Assembly: GCF_900129765.1 (NCBI RefSeq) | Contig: NZ_FQWU01000001.1 | Coordinates: 558,001 to 622,000 of the forward strand | Reading direction: 5' to 3' | DNA length: 64,000 bases | From: Massilia sp. CF038 | Lineage (GTDB): Bacteria; Pseudomonadota; Gammaproteobacteria; Burkholderiales; Burkholderiaceae_D | Shown here: positions 1 through 7,242 of the stretch, one piece after another | Layout: every line of letters begins with the position of its first letter | Numbering within the stretch: the first letter of the stretch is position 1 | Notes under the pieces: model-generated | The model's database searches: none | Seen by the model: only the letters and a program-made list of their open reading frames with translations | What the model was told of the DNA's origin: nothing | Translations under genes and position numbers: made by a program

Positions 1-632
1 GCCTCGGTGTCGAGCGCAGCGCCAGTCTGCTGGCGGTCGCACGCCAGGAGGCGGGTTTGAATCAGGCGGTGCGTCAGGTGCCGCAGGGTTTTGGTGTGGT
101 CAGCATGGCTGGCAAACGCGTCTCGAAAGCAGGCGTGGAAGAGGCGCGGCGCTTGGCCAAGGCCTTCGATGTGCTGGTCGAACAGGCCGGCATGGTGCTG
201 GTCGATGGTGAATTCGGCAACGATGACAGCTTCCCGGTGCCGCTCATGGCCAGCGCCGAGATTGTGATCCAGGTCGGCACCAGCGCTGCCTCGATCACCG
301 CCGCCTACGCCCTCATCAAGCGGCTTTCGCAACATCTGGGCCGCCGCCCGTTCGGAATTTTGGTCACCGGGGCTTCCGAAGCCGAAGCGAAGGTGGTATA
401 CGATAATATGTCTGCAGCAGCAAGCCGCTACCTTGCGGTACAGTTGACCTCCATGGGGTCGGTGCCGGCAGATGAATACCTGCAGCGCGCCGCGCGCCTG
501 GGCCGGGCAGTGGTCGATGCCTTCCCGCTGGCCGGGGCTTCGGTGGCGTTTCGCCAGCTGGCGGGGCGCTTTGCGATGTCGGGCATGCCGCAGCGTGGGC
601 GCGCAGGAGGATCGACGCATTTGGGCTTATAA
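1..632 (+). CDS. flhG: FlhG-like MinD/ParA-family ATPase, 3' part
   Basis: The reading frame is open from the left edge (codons begin at base 3), so this is the C-terminal part of a longer protein. The visible part has the late MinD/ParA fold: a hydrophobic strand ending in DGEFGNDD, then helices, and no Walker A, which would lie outside the window. FlhG proteins set flagellar number and position and normally sit just before fliA, as here: the stop is 15 bases before the fliA ATG. The family call rests mainly on context plus the MinD-like strand/helix pattern. A generic MinD-like protein is the alternative. Confidence 0.7.
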   Translation, partial: LGVERSASLLAVARQEAGLNQAVRQVPQGFGVVSMAGKRVSKAGVEEARRLAKAFDVLVEQAGMVLVDGEFGNDDSFPVPLMASAEIVIQVGTSAASITAAYALIKRLSQHLGRRPFGILVTGASEAEAKVVYDNMSAAASRYLAVQLTSMGSVPADEYLQRAARLGRAVVDAFPLAGASVAFRQLAGRFAMSGMPQRGRAGGSTHLGL

Positions 633-647
633 AACACAACGGTGAAC

Positions 648-1376
648 ATGTACACGGTCAAAGGCAAAGCGGACAAAAACGACTTACTGACGGAGCACAT
701 GCCGTTGGTGAAACGTCTCGCCCACCACATGAAGGCCAAGCTGCCCCCGAGCGTGGAAGTCGATGACCTGGTCCAGGCCGGGATGATCGGCCTGCTCGAT
801 GCCATCACCCGCTACGAAGAAACCCAGGGTGCCCAGTTCGAAACCTATGCCGTGCTGCGCATCCGCGGCGCCATGCTTGATGAACTGCGCAACAGCGACT
901 GGCTGCCACGCTCGATGCGCCAGAACATGCGCAAGATCGAAGCGGCCATGAGCGCGCTCCAGCAAAAGCTGGGCCATCCACCGACCGAGTCGGAAGTGGC
1001 CAAGTCGCTCAAGCTGTCGCTGGCCGACTACCAGGACATGCTGTCCGACGGCGGCGGCCACCAGCTGGTGTACTACGAAGATTTTCACGATGCCGAAGGC
1101 AATGACAGCTTCCTCGACCGCTATGCGGTAGACGATGCCGATCCTTTGCGCAGCCTGATGGAAGGCGACTTCCGCCAGGCCGTGATCGATGCCATCGATG
1201 CCTTGCCGCCGCGCGAGAAAATTTTGATGGGCCTGTATTACGAGGAAGAGCTGAATCTGAAAGAGATCGGGGCTGTCATGGGCGTGTCCGAATCGCGCGT
1301 TTCGCAATTGCATACCCAGGCCGTCTCGCGCCTGCGGGCTAGCTTACGGGAGCAGGCATGGACTGGGCCAGCGTAA
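648..1376 (+). CDS. fliA: Flagellar sigma factor FliA (sigma-28)
   Basis: A 242-residue sigma-70-family factor that directs RNA polymerase to late flagellar promoters. Region 2 is seen as HMPLVKRLAHHM followed by the DDLVQAGMIGLLDAI core-binding helix; region 4 carries the helix-turn-helix LKEIGAVMGVSESRVSQL near the C-terminus. ATG 648 is chosen because related proteins begin MYT; a GTG at 642 is in frame, and neither has a clear ribosome site. The 3' end overlaps the next gene by 19 bases, implying co-transcription with the stator genes. Six promoters of sigma-28 type occur elsewhere in the window, and its anti-sigma factor gene flgM is at 6832-7140. Confidence 0.96.
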   Translation: MYTVKGKADKNDLLTEHMPLVKRLAHHMKAKLPPSVEVDDLVQAGMIGLLDAITRYEETQGAQFETYAVLRIRGAMLDELRNSDWLPRSMRQNMRKIEAAMSALQQKLGHPPTESEVAKSLKLSLADYQDMLSDGGGHQLVYYEDFHDAEGNDSFLDRYAVDDADPLRSLMEGDFRQAVIDAIDALPPREKILMGLYYEEELNLKEIGAVMGVSESRVSQLHTQAVSRLRASLREQAWTGPA

Positions 1377-2104
1377 TCGGGATCCTCCTGGCGCTGGCCG
1401 GGATCCTGCTCGGCCATGGCCTGGAAGGCGGCAAGTTCGCGTCGCTGGTGCAGCCAGCGGCGTTTGCCATTGTGGTGGTCGGCACCTTTGGCGCGGTGCT
1501 GCTGCAGACCGAGTCGCCTACCTTCATGCGCGGTCTGCGCATGCTCAAGTGGGTGTTTCGGCCGCCGCCGTCGCAGCGACCGCGCCTGGCGCGCGATATC
1601 GCAGCCTGGGCCCTGCACGCCAAGCGCGATGGTCTGCTCTCGCTTGAACCCTACATGATGGGCAGTAAAGACAAATTCATTCAGAAGGGCTTGCGCCTGG
1701 TGGTTGACGGTATTGCCCCCGACAAGCTGCGTGGCCTGCTCGAGACGGAAGTGACGGCGTATGAATTCAGCCAGCGCCAGGCTGCCAAGATCTGGGAGTC
1801 CGCTGCCGGCTACTCGCCCACCATCGGCATTATCGGCGCCGTACTGGGCTTGATTCACGTGATGGAGAATCTGGGCGACCCGGCCAAGCTGGGTAGCGGC
1901 ATTGCGGTGGCCTTCGTGTCCACCGTGTATGGCGTGGGCCTGGCCAATCTGTTCTACTACCCGGTGGGGAACAAGCTTAAAAATATCGTGGCCGAGAGCG
2001 TGACCCAGTATGAAATCCTGGTCGATGTGTTCTATGACATCGCCAGCGGCGACCATTCGCGCGTGATCGAAGAGCGCGTGGCCAGTCTGCTGTCGCGCCC
2101 CTGA
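1358..2104 (+). CDS. motC: Flagellar motor stator protein, MotA/MotC type
   Basis: A 248-residue inner-membrane proton-channel subunit of the flagellar stator. Four membrane segments are visible, two near the N-terminus and two after residue 145. The third begins with the conserved SPTIGIIGAVLG stretch containing the channel proline (about residue 154), and the large cytoplasmic loop lies between. The gene overlaps fliA and is 2 bases from the MotB-like gene, the order typical of the MotC/MotD pair of pseudomonads and betaproteobacteria. The symbol motC follows that arrangement; family membership is secure, the C-versus-A assignment less so. Confidence 0.88.
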   Translation: MDWASVIGILLALAGILLGHGLEGGKFASLVQPAAFAIVVVGTFGAVLLQTESPTFMRGLRMLKWVFRPPPSQRPRLARDIAAWALHAKRDGLLSLEPYMMGSKDKFIQKGLRLVVDGIAPDKLRGLLETEVTAYEFSQRQAAKIWESAAGYSPTIGIIGAVLGLIHVMENLGDPAKLGSGIAVAFVSTVYGVGLANLFYYPVGNKLKNIVAESVTQYEILVDVFYDIASGDHSRVIEERVASLLSRP

Positions 2105-2106
2105 TC

Positions 2107-2868
2107 ATGGCCCGCAAAAAGTTCGAAACCGAAGCCGAGAACCACGAACGCTGGCTGATCTCGTACGCCGACTTCATCACTTTGCTGTTCGCCTTTTTTG
2201 TCGTCATGTACGCCATCTCGGTGGTCAATGAGGGCAAGTACAAGGTGTTCGCGATGTCGCTCGATAACGCCTTTGCCGGCAAGGATACGGTGGTGGTGAT
2301 GGTGCCCGGGCAGGCCACGCCGGTGACGGTGAGCGCAATGCCGTCGCCAGCCCAGCGTAAGCGCGCCGAAGCCTTGCGCCGCGAACGCGAGGCGCTCAAG
2401 AAGCTGGCCCAGGATCTGTCGGCCACGCTGGCGCCGCTGGTCAAGGAGGGCAAGGTCAAGGTCACTCAGAACAGCCTGGGAGTGCAGGTCGAGATCAATG
2501 CCAGCGTGCTGTTCGATCCGGGCGAGGCCCGCCTGGCGCCGGATTCCGAACAAGCCCTGCGCGCATTGGGCGCGCTGCTCAAGGACGATACCCATGCCAT
2601 TCAGGTCGAGGGTCATACTGACGACACCCGCATTGCCACACCGGTGTTTGCCTCGAACTGGGAGCTGTCCGCCGTGCGCGCCAGCAGCGTGGTACGCTTG
2701 TTCATCGACAGCGGGGTGGCGCCATCGCGCCTGACCGCGGTGGGGCGGGCGTCGAATCTGCCGGTGGCTTCGAACGACACACCGGAAGGCAAGGCGCGCA
2801 ACCGGCGTGTGGCCGTCACGATCCTGTCCGCGCTGCCCGATACGGTGACCGAGATTCCGACCAACTAG
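2107..2868 (+). CDS. motD: Flagellar motor stator protein, MotB/MotD type
   Basis: A 253-residue partner of the MotA-like protein. After a short cytoplasmic tail, one membrane helix starts SYADFITLLFAFF; Asp22 is the expected proton-binding residue. Residues about 130-245 form an OmpA-like peptidoglycan-binding domain with the motif VEGHTDD and the closing NRRVAVTIL. It anchors the stator to the cell wall. It lies in the fliA-motC-motD run with almost no spacing. Small positive and proline residues between helix and OmpA domain form the plug/linker region. Confidence 0.9.
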   Translation: MARKKFETEAENHERWLISYADFITLLFAFFVVMYAISVVNEGKYKVFAMSLDNAFAGKDTVVVMVPGQATPVTVSAMPSPAQRKRAEALRREREALKKLAQDLSATLAPLVKEGKVKVTQNSLGVQVEINASVLFDPGEARLAPDSEQALRALGALLKDDTHAIQVEGHTDDTRIATPVFASNWELSAVRASSVVRLFIDSGVAPSRLTAVGRASNLPVASNDTPEGKARNRRVAVTILSALPDTVTEIPTN

Positions 2869-2881
2869 TCAGGGGGGCCAG

Positions 2882-3358
2882 ATGAAGAACATGATTGCGG
2901 CGCTTGGAATGCTGGCGCTGGCCGGCGCAGCGCAGGCAGGAGGCGCGATGCAGGGTATGAATGAACAGGTTCAGGTTGCGTCCAGCAATGGCAAGGTGGT
3001 GGTCACGCTGACCGTGCACAACGGCGGCAAGGCGCCGCTGTTTGTGTCCAAGGCGCTGTATCAGGCTACGCAGCTGTTCGGCCGCGTGTTCGACATCACG
3101 GAGCAGGGTGCAGGCGAGATCGATTACATCGGCCCCATGGTCAAGCGCGGGCCCTATACCAAAGACGATTATCTGAAGGTGCTGCCGGGTGCAAAGCTCA
3201 GCCACAGCATGGATATCACGCGCAGCTATGCGTTCAAGCCGGGGACGCATACGTATCAGCTCAGTTATGGCGGCCATGTGGTCAACAGCCTTAGCAAGCT
3301 CGATCAGCCAACAACGCTGGCCGTCGCCCCCGTCACCTTCACCCACACCGCCAAATAA
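2882..3358 (+). CDS. Secreted protein resembling the N-terminal domain of the adjacent M35 peptidases
   Basis: A 158-residue protein with a clear signal peptide (cleavage near AGAAQAGG). The mature part is a beta-rich, immunoglobulin-like domain. It shares a line of residues with the N-terminal domain of both M35 peptidases downstream: a VTLTVHN / LTLTNTS-type strand, then KR..(P/Y)T..DY..L.PGA, then a (Y/T).Y..SY strand. It has no zinc site. It starts 13 bases after motD on the same strand, so it may be read from that operon. A role as free pro-domain, inhibitor or chaperone of the peptidases is inference only. No named family is claimed. Confidence 0.72.
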   Translation: MKNMIAALGMLALAGAAQAGGAMQGMNEQVQVASSNGKVVVTLTVHNGGKAPLFVSKALYQATQLFGRVFDITEQGAGEIDYIGPMVKRGPYTKDDYLKVLPGAKLSHSMDITRSYAFKPGTHTYQLSYGGHVVNSLSKLDQPTTLAVAPVTFTHTAK

Positions 3359-3364
3359 CCCCCC

Positions 3365-3440
3365 CACATCGTCCTCGCGAAGGCGGGGACCCATGGCATG
3401 CATGCGTGGAATGGGTCCCCGCCTTCGCGAGGACGATGTG
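3365..3440. repeat. 30-bp perfect inverted repeat (REP/BIME-like element, copy 1)
   Basis: Bases 3365-3394 and 3411-3440 are exact reverse complements (30 of 30), around a 16-base loop containing GCATGC. It lies between two convergent genes. A related element with the same left arm lies at 60233-60319, and a half copy at 51781-51810. It resembles an extragenic repetitive element and could form a very stable RNA hairpin protecting or ending both transcripts. Confidence 0.85.
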
Positions 3441-3441
3441 T

Positions 3442-3477
3442 AAAAAAAGCGGCGTCCGCTTTCACGAATCGCCGCTT
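3442..3477 (-). terminator. Terminator of M35 peptidase 1
   Basis: On the minus strand an 8-bp stem (AAGCGGCG with CGCCGCTT, 3447-3454 and 3470-3477) is followed by a run of T (seven A on the plus strand at 3442-3448). It begins 29 bases after the peptidase stop codon. Structure and position are those of a rho-independent terminator. Confidence 0.75.
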
Positions 3478-3505
3478 CAAAATCCCCAAGGATTTTTAAA
3501 CCTGC

Positions 3506-4606
3506 TTAGTTACCCGCTGGCGTATTCTCGCCAAAATATTCGTGCGAGTCTGCATTGTCGACAGCGCCGGCTGGGTTGCTGCGTGCCAGGCTGGCGGCGG
3601 CCGACTGGCCGTAGGCACGGTCATCGGTTGCAGCGACCACGTTGAAGTGGCTCATCTCGTGCACCAGGGTGCCGCCTTTCGAATCGGTGCCCGTCATCGG
3701 GGCCGACCAGAACGCGTTGCAGACATAGATGCGGTAAGGCTGGGTCGGATACACGTAAGCGTAGTACGACTCTTTGCAGCTGCAGTCAACGACCACGTTT
3801 TTGGTGTCGAACGCATTCTTGATGTTGTTGAAGTGGGTACGCACGGTCGAGTAGCGGCTTGAGTTGTAGGTGCCGAACCACTTGGTGTAGCGGGTGCCCG
3901 TCTTGCCGGCTGCCAGGTAGTTCACGCTGCTGTTGGCCATTGTCTTGGCTGCGCTGATGGCCGAGGTGATGGTGCTTGTCTGCGATGCGGTGCAACCGCT
4001 GGTCGACAGCGCCAGTGGGCTGACGGTGCCGGCTTTCAGGTCGAACGGCTGGCCGACGACAGTACCGCGCGCCAGGCGGCCTTCAATGTACATCGACGCT
4101 GGCGACGAATCGAGTTCACCCATCTCGGCGTTTGCGCCCAGGGTCGCGCTGGCTGCCATCGGACGTGCATCGGTCGGCAGGAAGGTGTTCATGCCGGCTG
4201 CGTGGTAGCGCACGGTGTAGTCGCCGGTCACGCTCATGTCGTACAGCGCCGAAATCTCAACCTTGCTGGTGTGCGAGGCGCCTGGTTTGAGCAGGTAGTA
4301 ATCCTTGGCCGTTGGCGCAGCGCGTTTGATGTGAGCGCCCAGGTAAGGCACGTCCACGCCATCGCGCTTGACTTCGAAGATGTGATCTTCAATGCCAGCG
4401 AACGGGGTGTGCCATTTCAGCACGTATTGCGGCTTGTTGGAGGTGTTGGTAATGGTGACGCGCAAGACCACGTCGTCATCCTGTTTCAGGGAATTTTTTT
4501 CAGGCACAACACTGACAGTGACGCCGTTCGAACCCGCCTGGGCCGAGAAGCATGCAGCAAGTGCGGCGATCGAGACGCCGGCTTTGACCAATTTATTCAA
4601 GTTCAT
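3506..4606 (-). CDS. Secreted M35-family (deuterolysin/peptidyl-Lys type) zinc metallopeptidase 1
   Basis: A 366-residue exported protein. The signal peptide ends at CFSAQAGS, an N-terminal beta domain spans about residues 25-160, and an aspzincin catalytic domain occupies about residues 205-366. The zinc motif is HEMSH at 316-320, with the third ligand Asp329 in ATDDRAYG, matching the M35 GTxDxxYG pattern. M35 enzymes are extracellular endopeptidases, several cleaving before lysine. Cysteines at CTAS, DCSC and VCNAF suggest disulfides. A GGAG ribosome site precedes the ATG. It is a paralogue of the next gene upstream and has its own AT-rich promoter region and terminator. Confidence 0.88.
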   Translation of the reverse strand: MNLNKLVKAGVSIAALAACFSAQAGSNGVTVSVVPEKNSLKQDDDVVLRVTITNTSNKPQYVLKWHTPFAGIEDHIFEVKRDGVDVPYLGAHIKRAAPTAKDYYLLKPGASHTSKVEISALYDMSVTGDYTVRYHAAGMNTFLPTDARPMAASATLGANAEMGELDSSPASMYIEGRLARGTVVGQPFDLKAGTVSPLALSTSGCTASQTSTITSAISAAKTMANSSVNYLAAGKTGTRYTKWFGTYNSSRYSTVRTHFNNIKNAFDTKNVVVDCSCKESYYAYVYPTQPYRIYVCNAFWSAPMTGTDSKGGTLVHEMSHFNVVAATDDRAYGQSAAASLARSNPAGAVDNADSHEYFGENTPAGN

Positions 4607-4976
4607 TTCTGCTCCGAGTTTATGTTGGTTTTTATGTGTGCCGAGTCCCGCGCCCTGACCACCATGTATGCATATGCGAGCTCAACAACTTCATCCTCCG
4701 TCAAACTTGGCGCGCAGTAAACGTTGAATCGTCGGTAATTCTGTCAATTCGGCGAATGTTTAATGTTTTTAACTTTTGTTGATTCCATATGGAAATTATC
4801 CAGTTTTCCCTTATAAAACAATGATGTATCTTTGTTCAAGTGATGAATACTGTGACAATGGAATGTTAAATTATGAACATTTAAACGGCGTTTCGACAAA
4901 TGTTCATGCGGGCCGCACGGGGCGAAAAAAAACCGGCGCCTTTCAGCGCCGGTTCGGTGTTGTGCTATTGCGACGA
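4607..4976. other. AT-rich intergenic promoter region between the two M35 genes
   Basis: These 370 bases carry no credible gene. The middle (about 4700-4900) is far more AT-rich than the flanks and must hold the promoter of M35 peptidase 1. On the minus strand TTAA (4769-4772), 15 bases, then GCCGAATT (4746-4753) resembles the sigma-28 layout seen at six other genes, but the -10 match is partial. The left-strand end of the gap holds the terminator of peptidase 2. Confidence 0.6.
4925..4954 (-). terminator. Terminator of M35 peptidase 2
   Basis: A 9-bp perfect stem (AACCGGCGC 4931-4939 with GCGCCGGTT 4946-4954) is followed on the minus strand by eight T. It starts 22 bases after the stop codon of peptidase 2. 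This is a strong rho-independent terminator. Confidence 0.88.
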
Positions 4977-6032
4977 TCAGTTCAGGCCGGGGGTGTTTTC
5001 GCTGAAATATTCGTGCGAGTCGGCATTGTCGATCGCTTTGGCCGGATCGCTGATAGCGAGGCTTGCCGCGCCGGACTGGCCATACACCCAGTCGTCGGTG
5101 CCGGCAGTGGCGTTGAAATGGCTCATTTCGTGCACCAGGGTGCCGCCCTTTGAATCGGTGCCAGTCAGTGGCGCCGTCCAGAATGCCTTGCACACGTAGA
5201 TTGTGTAGGGCTGGGTCGGGTAGACGTAGGCGTAGTAGGTTTTCTTGCAGCCGCAGTCGACCGTGATGGGCTTGGTCTGGAAGGCATCCTTGATGGCGAC
5301 GAAATGGGCTTTGACCGTGTTCACGCGGCCGGCGTCGACGCTGCCGAACCACTTCACGTAGCGCGCGCCCAGGTTGCCGCCCATGTAGGCGTCGGCGCCC
5401 GAGGCCATGCTGGTGGCGGCGCTGATGGCCTGGGTGACAGTGGCTTGCTGTGATGTGGTGCACTTGTTGAAGGCCAGCCCGGCTGCCGCTGGCGCAGGCG
5501 GCTGCGCGGCCTTGGCCAGCGCGTCCGACTGGGTGCCGCGCGGCAGACGGCCATCAATCCAGATGCTGGCAGCGCCCGATTTCACTTCGCCAACGCTGCG
5601 CTCGCTAGTGCCAAACAGATTGCCTGAACGTGCGCTGTAACTGACCGTGTACTGGCCAGTGATGCTCATGTCGTACATGTCCGACAATTCGACCTTGACG
5701 GTGTGCGAGGCGCCGGGCTGGAGCAGGTAATAGTCGCCTGCAGTCGGGGCGCCACGTTTATAGTGTGCGCCCAGGTAGGGCACCTTGACGCCGTCACGGG
5801 TGATCTCAAACAGCGATTCCTCAATCTCGCCGAATGCGGTGTGCCACTTCAGAATCAACTGCGGCTGGGCACTGGTATTGGTCAGGGTGAGGCGGACTGT
5901 GACGTTGTCTGCTTTGCCGAGCGTCGCTTTTTCGGCAGCAACGCTGGCAGTGATGCCGCGGTTGCCCGCCTGGGCTGCGCTACAGGCCGCGAAAGCGATG
6001 ATTGCAACACTTGCCTTCTGGTTCCAATTCAT
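4977..6032 (-). CDS. Secreted M35-family zinc metallopeptidase 2
   Basis: A 351-residue exported peptidase. The signal peptide ends at ACSAAQAGN, followed by a beta-rich N-terminal domain and the aspzincin catalytic domain. Zinc ligands are the histidines of HEMSH (301-305) and Asp314 in GTDDWVYG, an exact GTxDxxYG match. The start MNWNQ is chosen because GGAGAA precedes it at good spacing; the frame stays open 15 codons further upstream. It is clearly paralogous to peptidase 1: catalytic halves are nearly alignable end to end, and both end in ADSHEYF.ENTP. Separate terminators suggest separate transcripts. The substrate cannot be read from the sequence. Confidence 0.88.
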   Translation of the reverse strand: MNWNQKASVAIIAFAACSAAQAGNRGITASVAAEKATLGKADNVTVRLTLTNTSAQPQLILKWHTAFGEIEESLFEITRDGVKVPYLGAHYKRGAPTAGDYYLLQPGASHTVKVELSDMYDMSITGQYTVSYSARSGNLFGTSERSVGEVKSGAASIWIDGRLPRGTQSDALAKAAQPPAPAAAGLAFNKCTTSQQATVTQAISAATSMASGADAYMGGNLGARYVKWFGSVDAGRVNTVKAHFVAIKDAFQTKPITVDCGCKKTYYAYVYPTQPYTIYVCKAFWTAPLTGTDSKGGTLVHEMSHFNATAGTDDWVYGQSGAASLAISDPAKAIDNADSHEYFSENTPGLN

Positions 6033-6282
6033 TGTTGTTCTCCGTCTGATAGATGAGTAGCCGCATCGGGTCCGCACGGCTTTTTATATGGAATTCCCGT
6101 CCCTGAATACGGCTTGTCTAGACGAGAAACCCTTTTTGCATACTCATGGATTATTGCAATGAAGTAAAGCCGATTTGTGTAAGCGAACACGGCTGTTGCG
6201 CGGGCGCCAAACGGCCGTGTGCCGGTGGAAACGATGAGAAAAACGTGCTAATTCCGGTGTGCCTAGCATCGGCAACAACGAA

Positions 6283-6311
6283 ATGCAAAACGGCCGCGCA
6301 GGCGGCCGTTG
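6283..6311 (-). terminator. Terminator of the flgN end of the flgAMN group
   Basis: A perfect 9-bp stem (AACGGCCGC 6289-6297 with GCGGCCGTT 6302-6310, loop GCAG) lies 19 bases after the flgN stop. On the minus strand it is followed by TTGCATTT, a modest T tract. The remaining bases 6033-6282 form the upstream region of peptidase 2; I see no gene there. Confidence 0.7.
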
Positions 6312-6329
6312 AACGGAGGGCAGGGAACG

Positions 6330-6803
6330 TTAGCCGACGACCAGCCGGCGCTTGCTGCTGACCGGCGTGGTTTGACCGCTGGGACCGTAAAAGCCGGTAT
6401 CGGCCGCGTCGGCTGGCGTGCGCATGGCGTTGATCAGGATGGCATTCTGCGTGATCTGCTTGGTGATCAGCATGCCGTTGACGCGGTTGAGCTCTTTGGC
6501 TTCGCGCATTTTGCTCAGCAACTGCTGCCACTGCTCGCTATATAAAGGATTGCTCTGACCGGCAAGCCAGGCTTCCATCCCGGCATCGGAGGGAGCGGCG
6601 CCAGCCGCGGCAAGCGATTGATGACGCTGCTCGCCCAGCGCAGCCATTTGCTCGATCAGGTCATTTTTGAGGGGCGTGACGGAATTGAGGCCGTCGGTGT
6701 CGGCAGCGACCAGGAATTGCTGTTCCTGTTTCATCAGGTCGATCAGGCAGCTGATCAGTTTCAGTTCGTCTTGCACGGTGGCGTGCGCGCTTGCTGTCGG
6801 CAT
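6330..6803 (-). CDS. flgN: Flagellar export chaperone FlgN
   Basis: A 157-residue cytoplasmic chaperone for the hook-filament junction proteins FlgK and FlgL. It is almost all helical and its N-terminal part (LISCLIDLMKQEQQFL) is the typical FlgN helix. The conserved NRVNG..I motif, which ends the helical bundle in FlgN proteins, is present. It lies 28 bases after flgM on the same strand, the usual order, and ends at a terminator. It should deliver FlgK and FlgL, encoded at 15615-18824, to the export gate. Confidence 0.85.
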   Translation of the reverse strand: MPTASAHATVQDELKLISCLIDLMKQEQQFLVAADTDGLNSVTPLKNDLIEQMAALGEQRHQSLAAAGAAPSDAGMEAWLAGQSNPLYSEQWQQLLSKMREAKELNRVNGMLITKQITQNAILINAMRTPADAADTGFYGPSGQTTPVSSKRRLVVG

Positions 6804-6831
6804 AATGAAAACGTCGCTTTATCTCGCTTTA

Positions 6832-7140
6832 TCAGCGTTTGCGAGAATGCAGCAGGTCGCGTACTGTTTCCAGCAAGCCGTCTGCGACTTTCTCTGAATT
6901 GACCTGGAACTGGCCATCGGCGATGGCCAGCTTGATGCGTTCGACTTTTTTGGTGTCGAACACGCCGCTGCTGCCACCGGCTGCACTGGCAGCCAGCGCT
7001 TGTCCCTGGGACGACAGGCGCACGCTGTCGGTACCGGCTGGCGTGGCAGTGCCCGCTTTTTCGGCTGTTTTGGTCCCGGCGGCCGGCGTGCTGCTTGCCG
7101 GAAGGCCAGGGCTACTTTTAAGGGTGTCGTTAATTTTCAC
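6832..7140 (-). CDS. flgM: Anti-sigma-28 factor FlgM
   Basis: A 102-residue inhibitor of FliA that is exported once the hook is complete, releasing late genes. The N-terminus is the usual disordered Ser/Thr/Ala-rich stretch. The C-terminal half has the FlgM helices KVERIKLAIADGQFQVNSEKVADGLL that bind the sigma factor. The start is taken as GTG 7140 (VKINDTLK), with GAAGGA just upstream; the frame remains open to 7185 but lacks a ribosome site there. A sigma-28 promoter of its own lies at 7188-7214, giving the usual autoregulatory loop with fliA. Confidence 0.92.
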   Translation of the reverse strand: MKINDTLKSSPGLPASSTPAAGTKTAEKAGTATPAGTDSVRLSSQGQALAASAAGGSSGVFDTKKVERIKLAIADGQFQVNSEKVADGLLETVRDLLHSRKR

Positions 7141-7187
7141 AGCTATTTCCTTCTCTGCTTGGAGTGGAAACTCCACGGTCTGCATCT

Positions 7188-7214
7188 ATAACGGCGGGCG
7201 CGTCGTTAACTTTA
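7188..7214 (-). promoter_or_regulatory. Sigma-28 promoter of flgM(N)
   Basis: Minus strand: -35 TAAA (7211-7214), exactly 15 bases, -10 GCCGTTAT (7188-7195). This is a near-consensus FliA promoter in the flgA-flgM gap, about 48 bases from the flgM start. It lets flgMN be read independently of flgA. Confidence 0.85.
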
Positions 7215-7242
7215 GCCGGACCAGCAGCATTTGTGTTCTTGT

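Noticed and set aside
4744-5463. 239-codon minus-strand frame overlapping the end of M35 peptidase 2
   Set aside because: Out of frame with the peptidase, Arg/His-rich, and runs through the terminator.
6118-6140. GCCGTATT on the minus strand upstream of M35 peptidase 2 as a sigma-28 -10
   Set aside because: The four bases 15 positions upstream are GGGT, not TCAA or TAAA.
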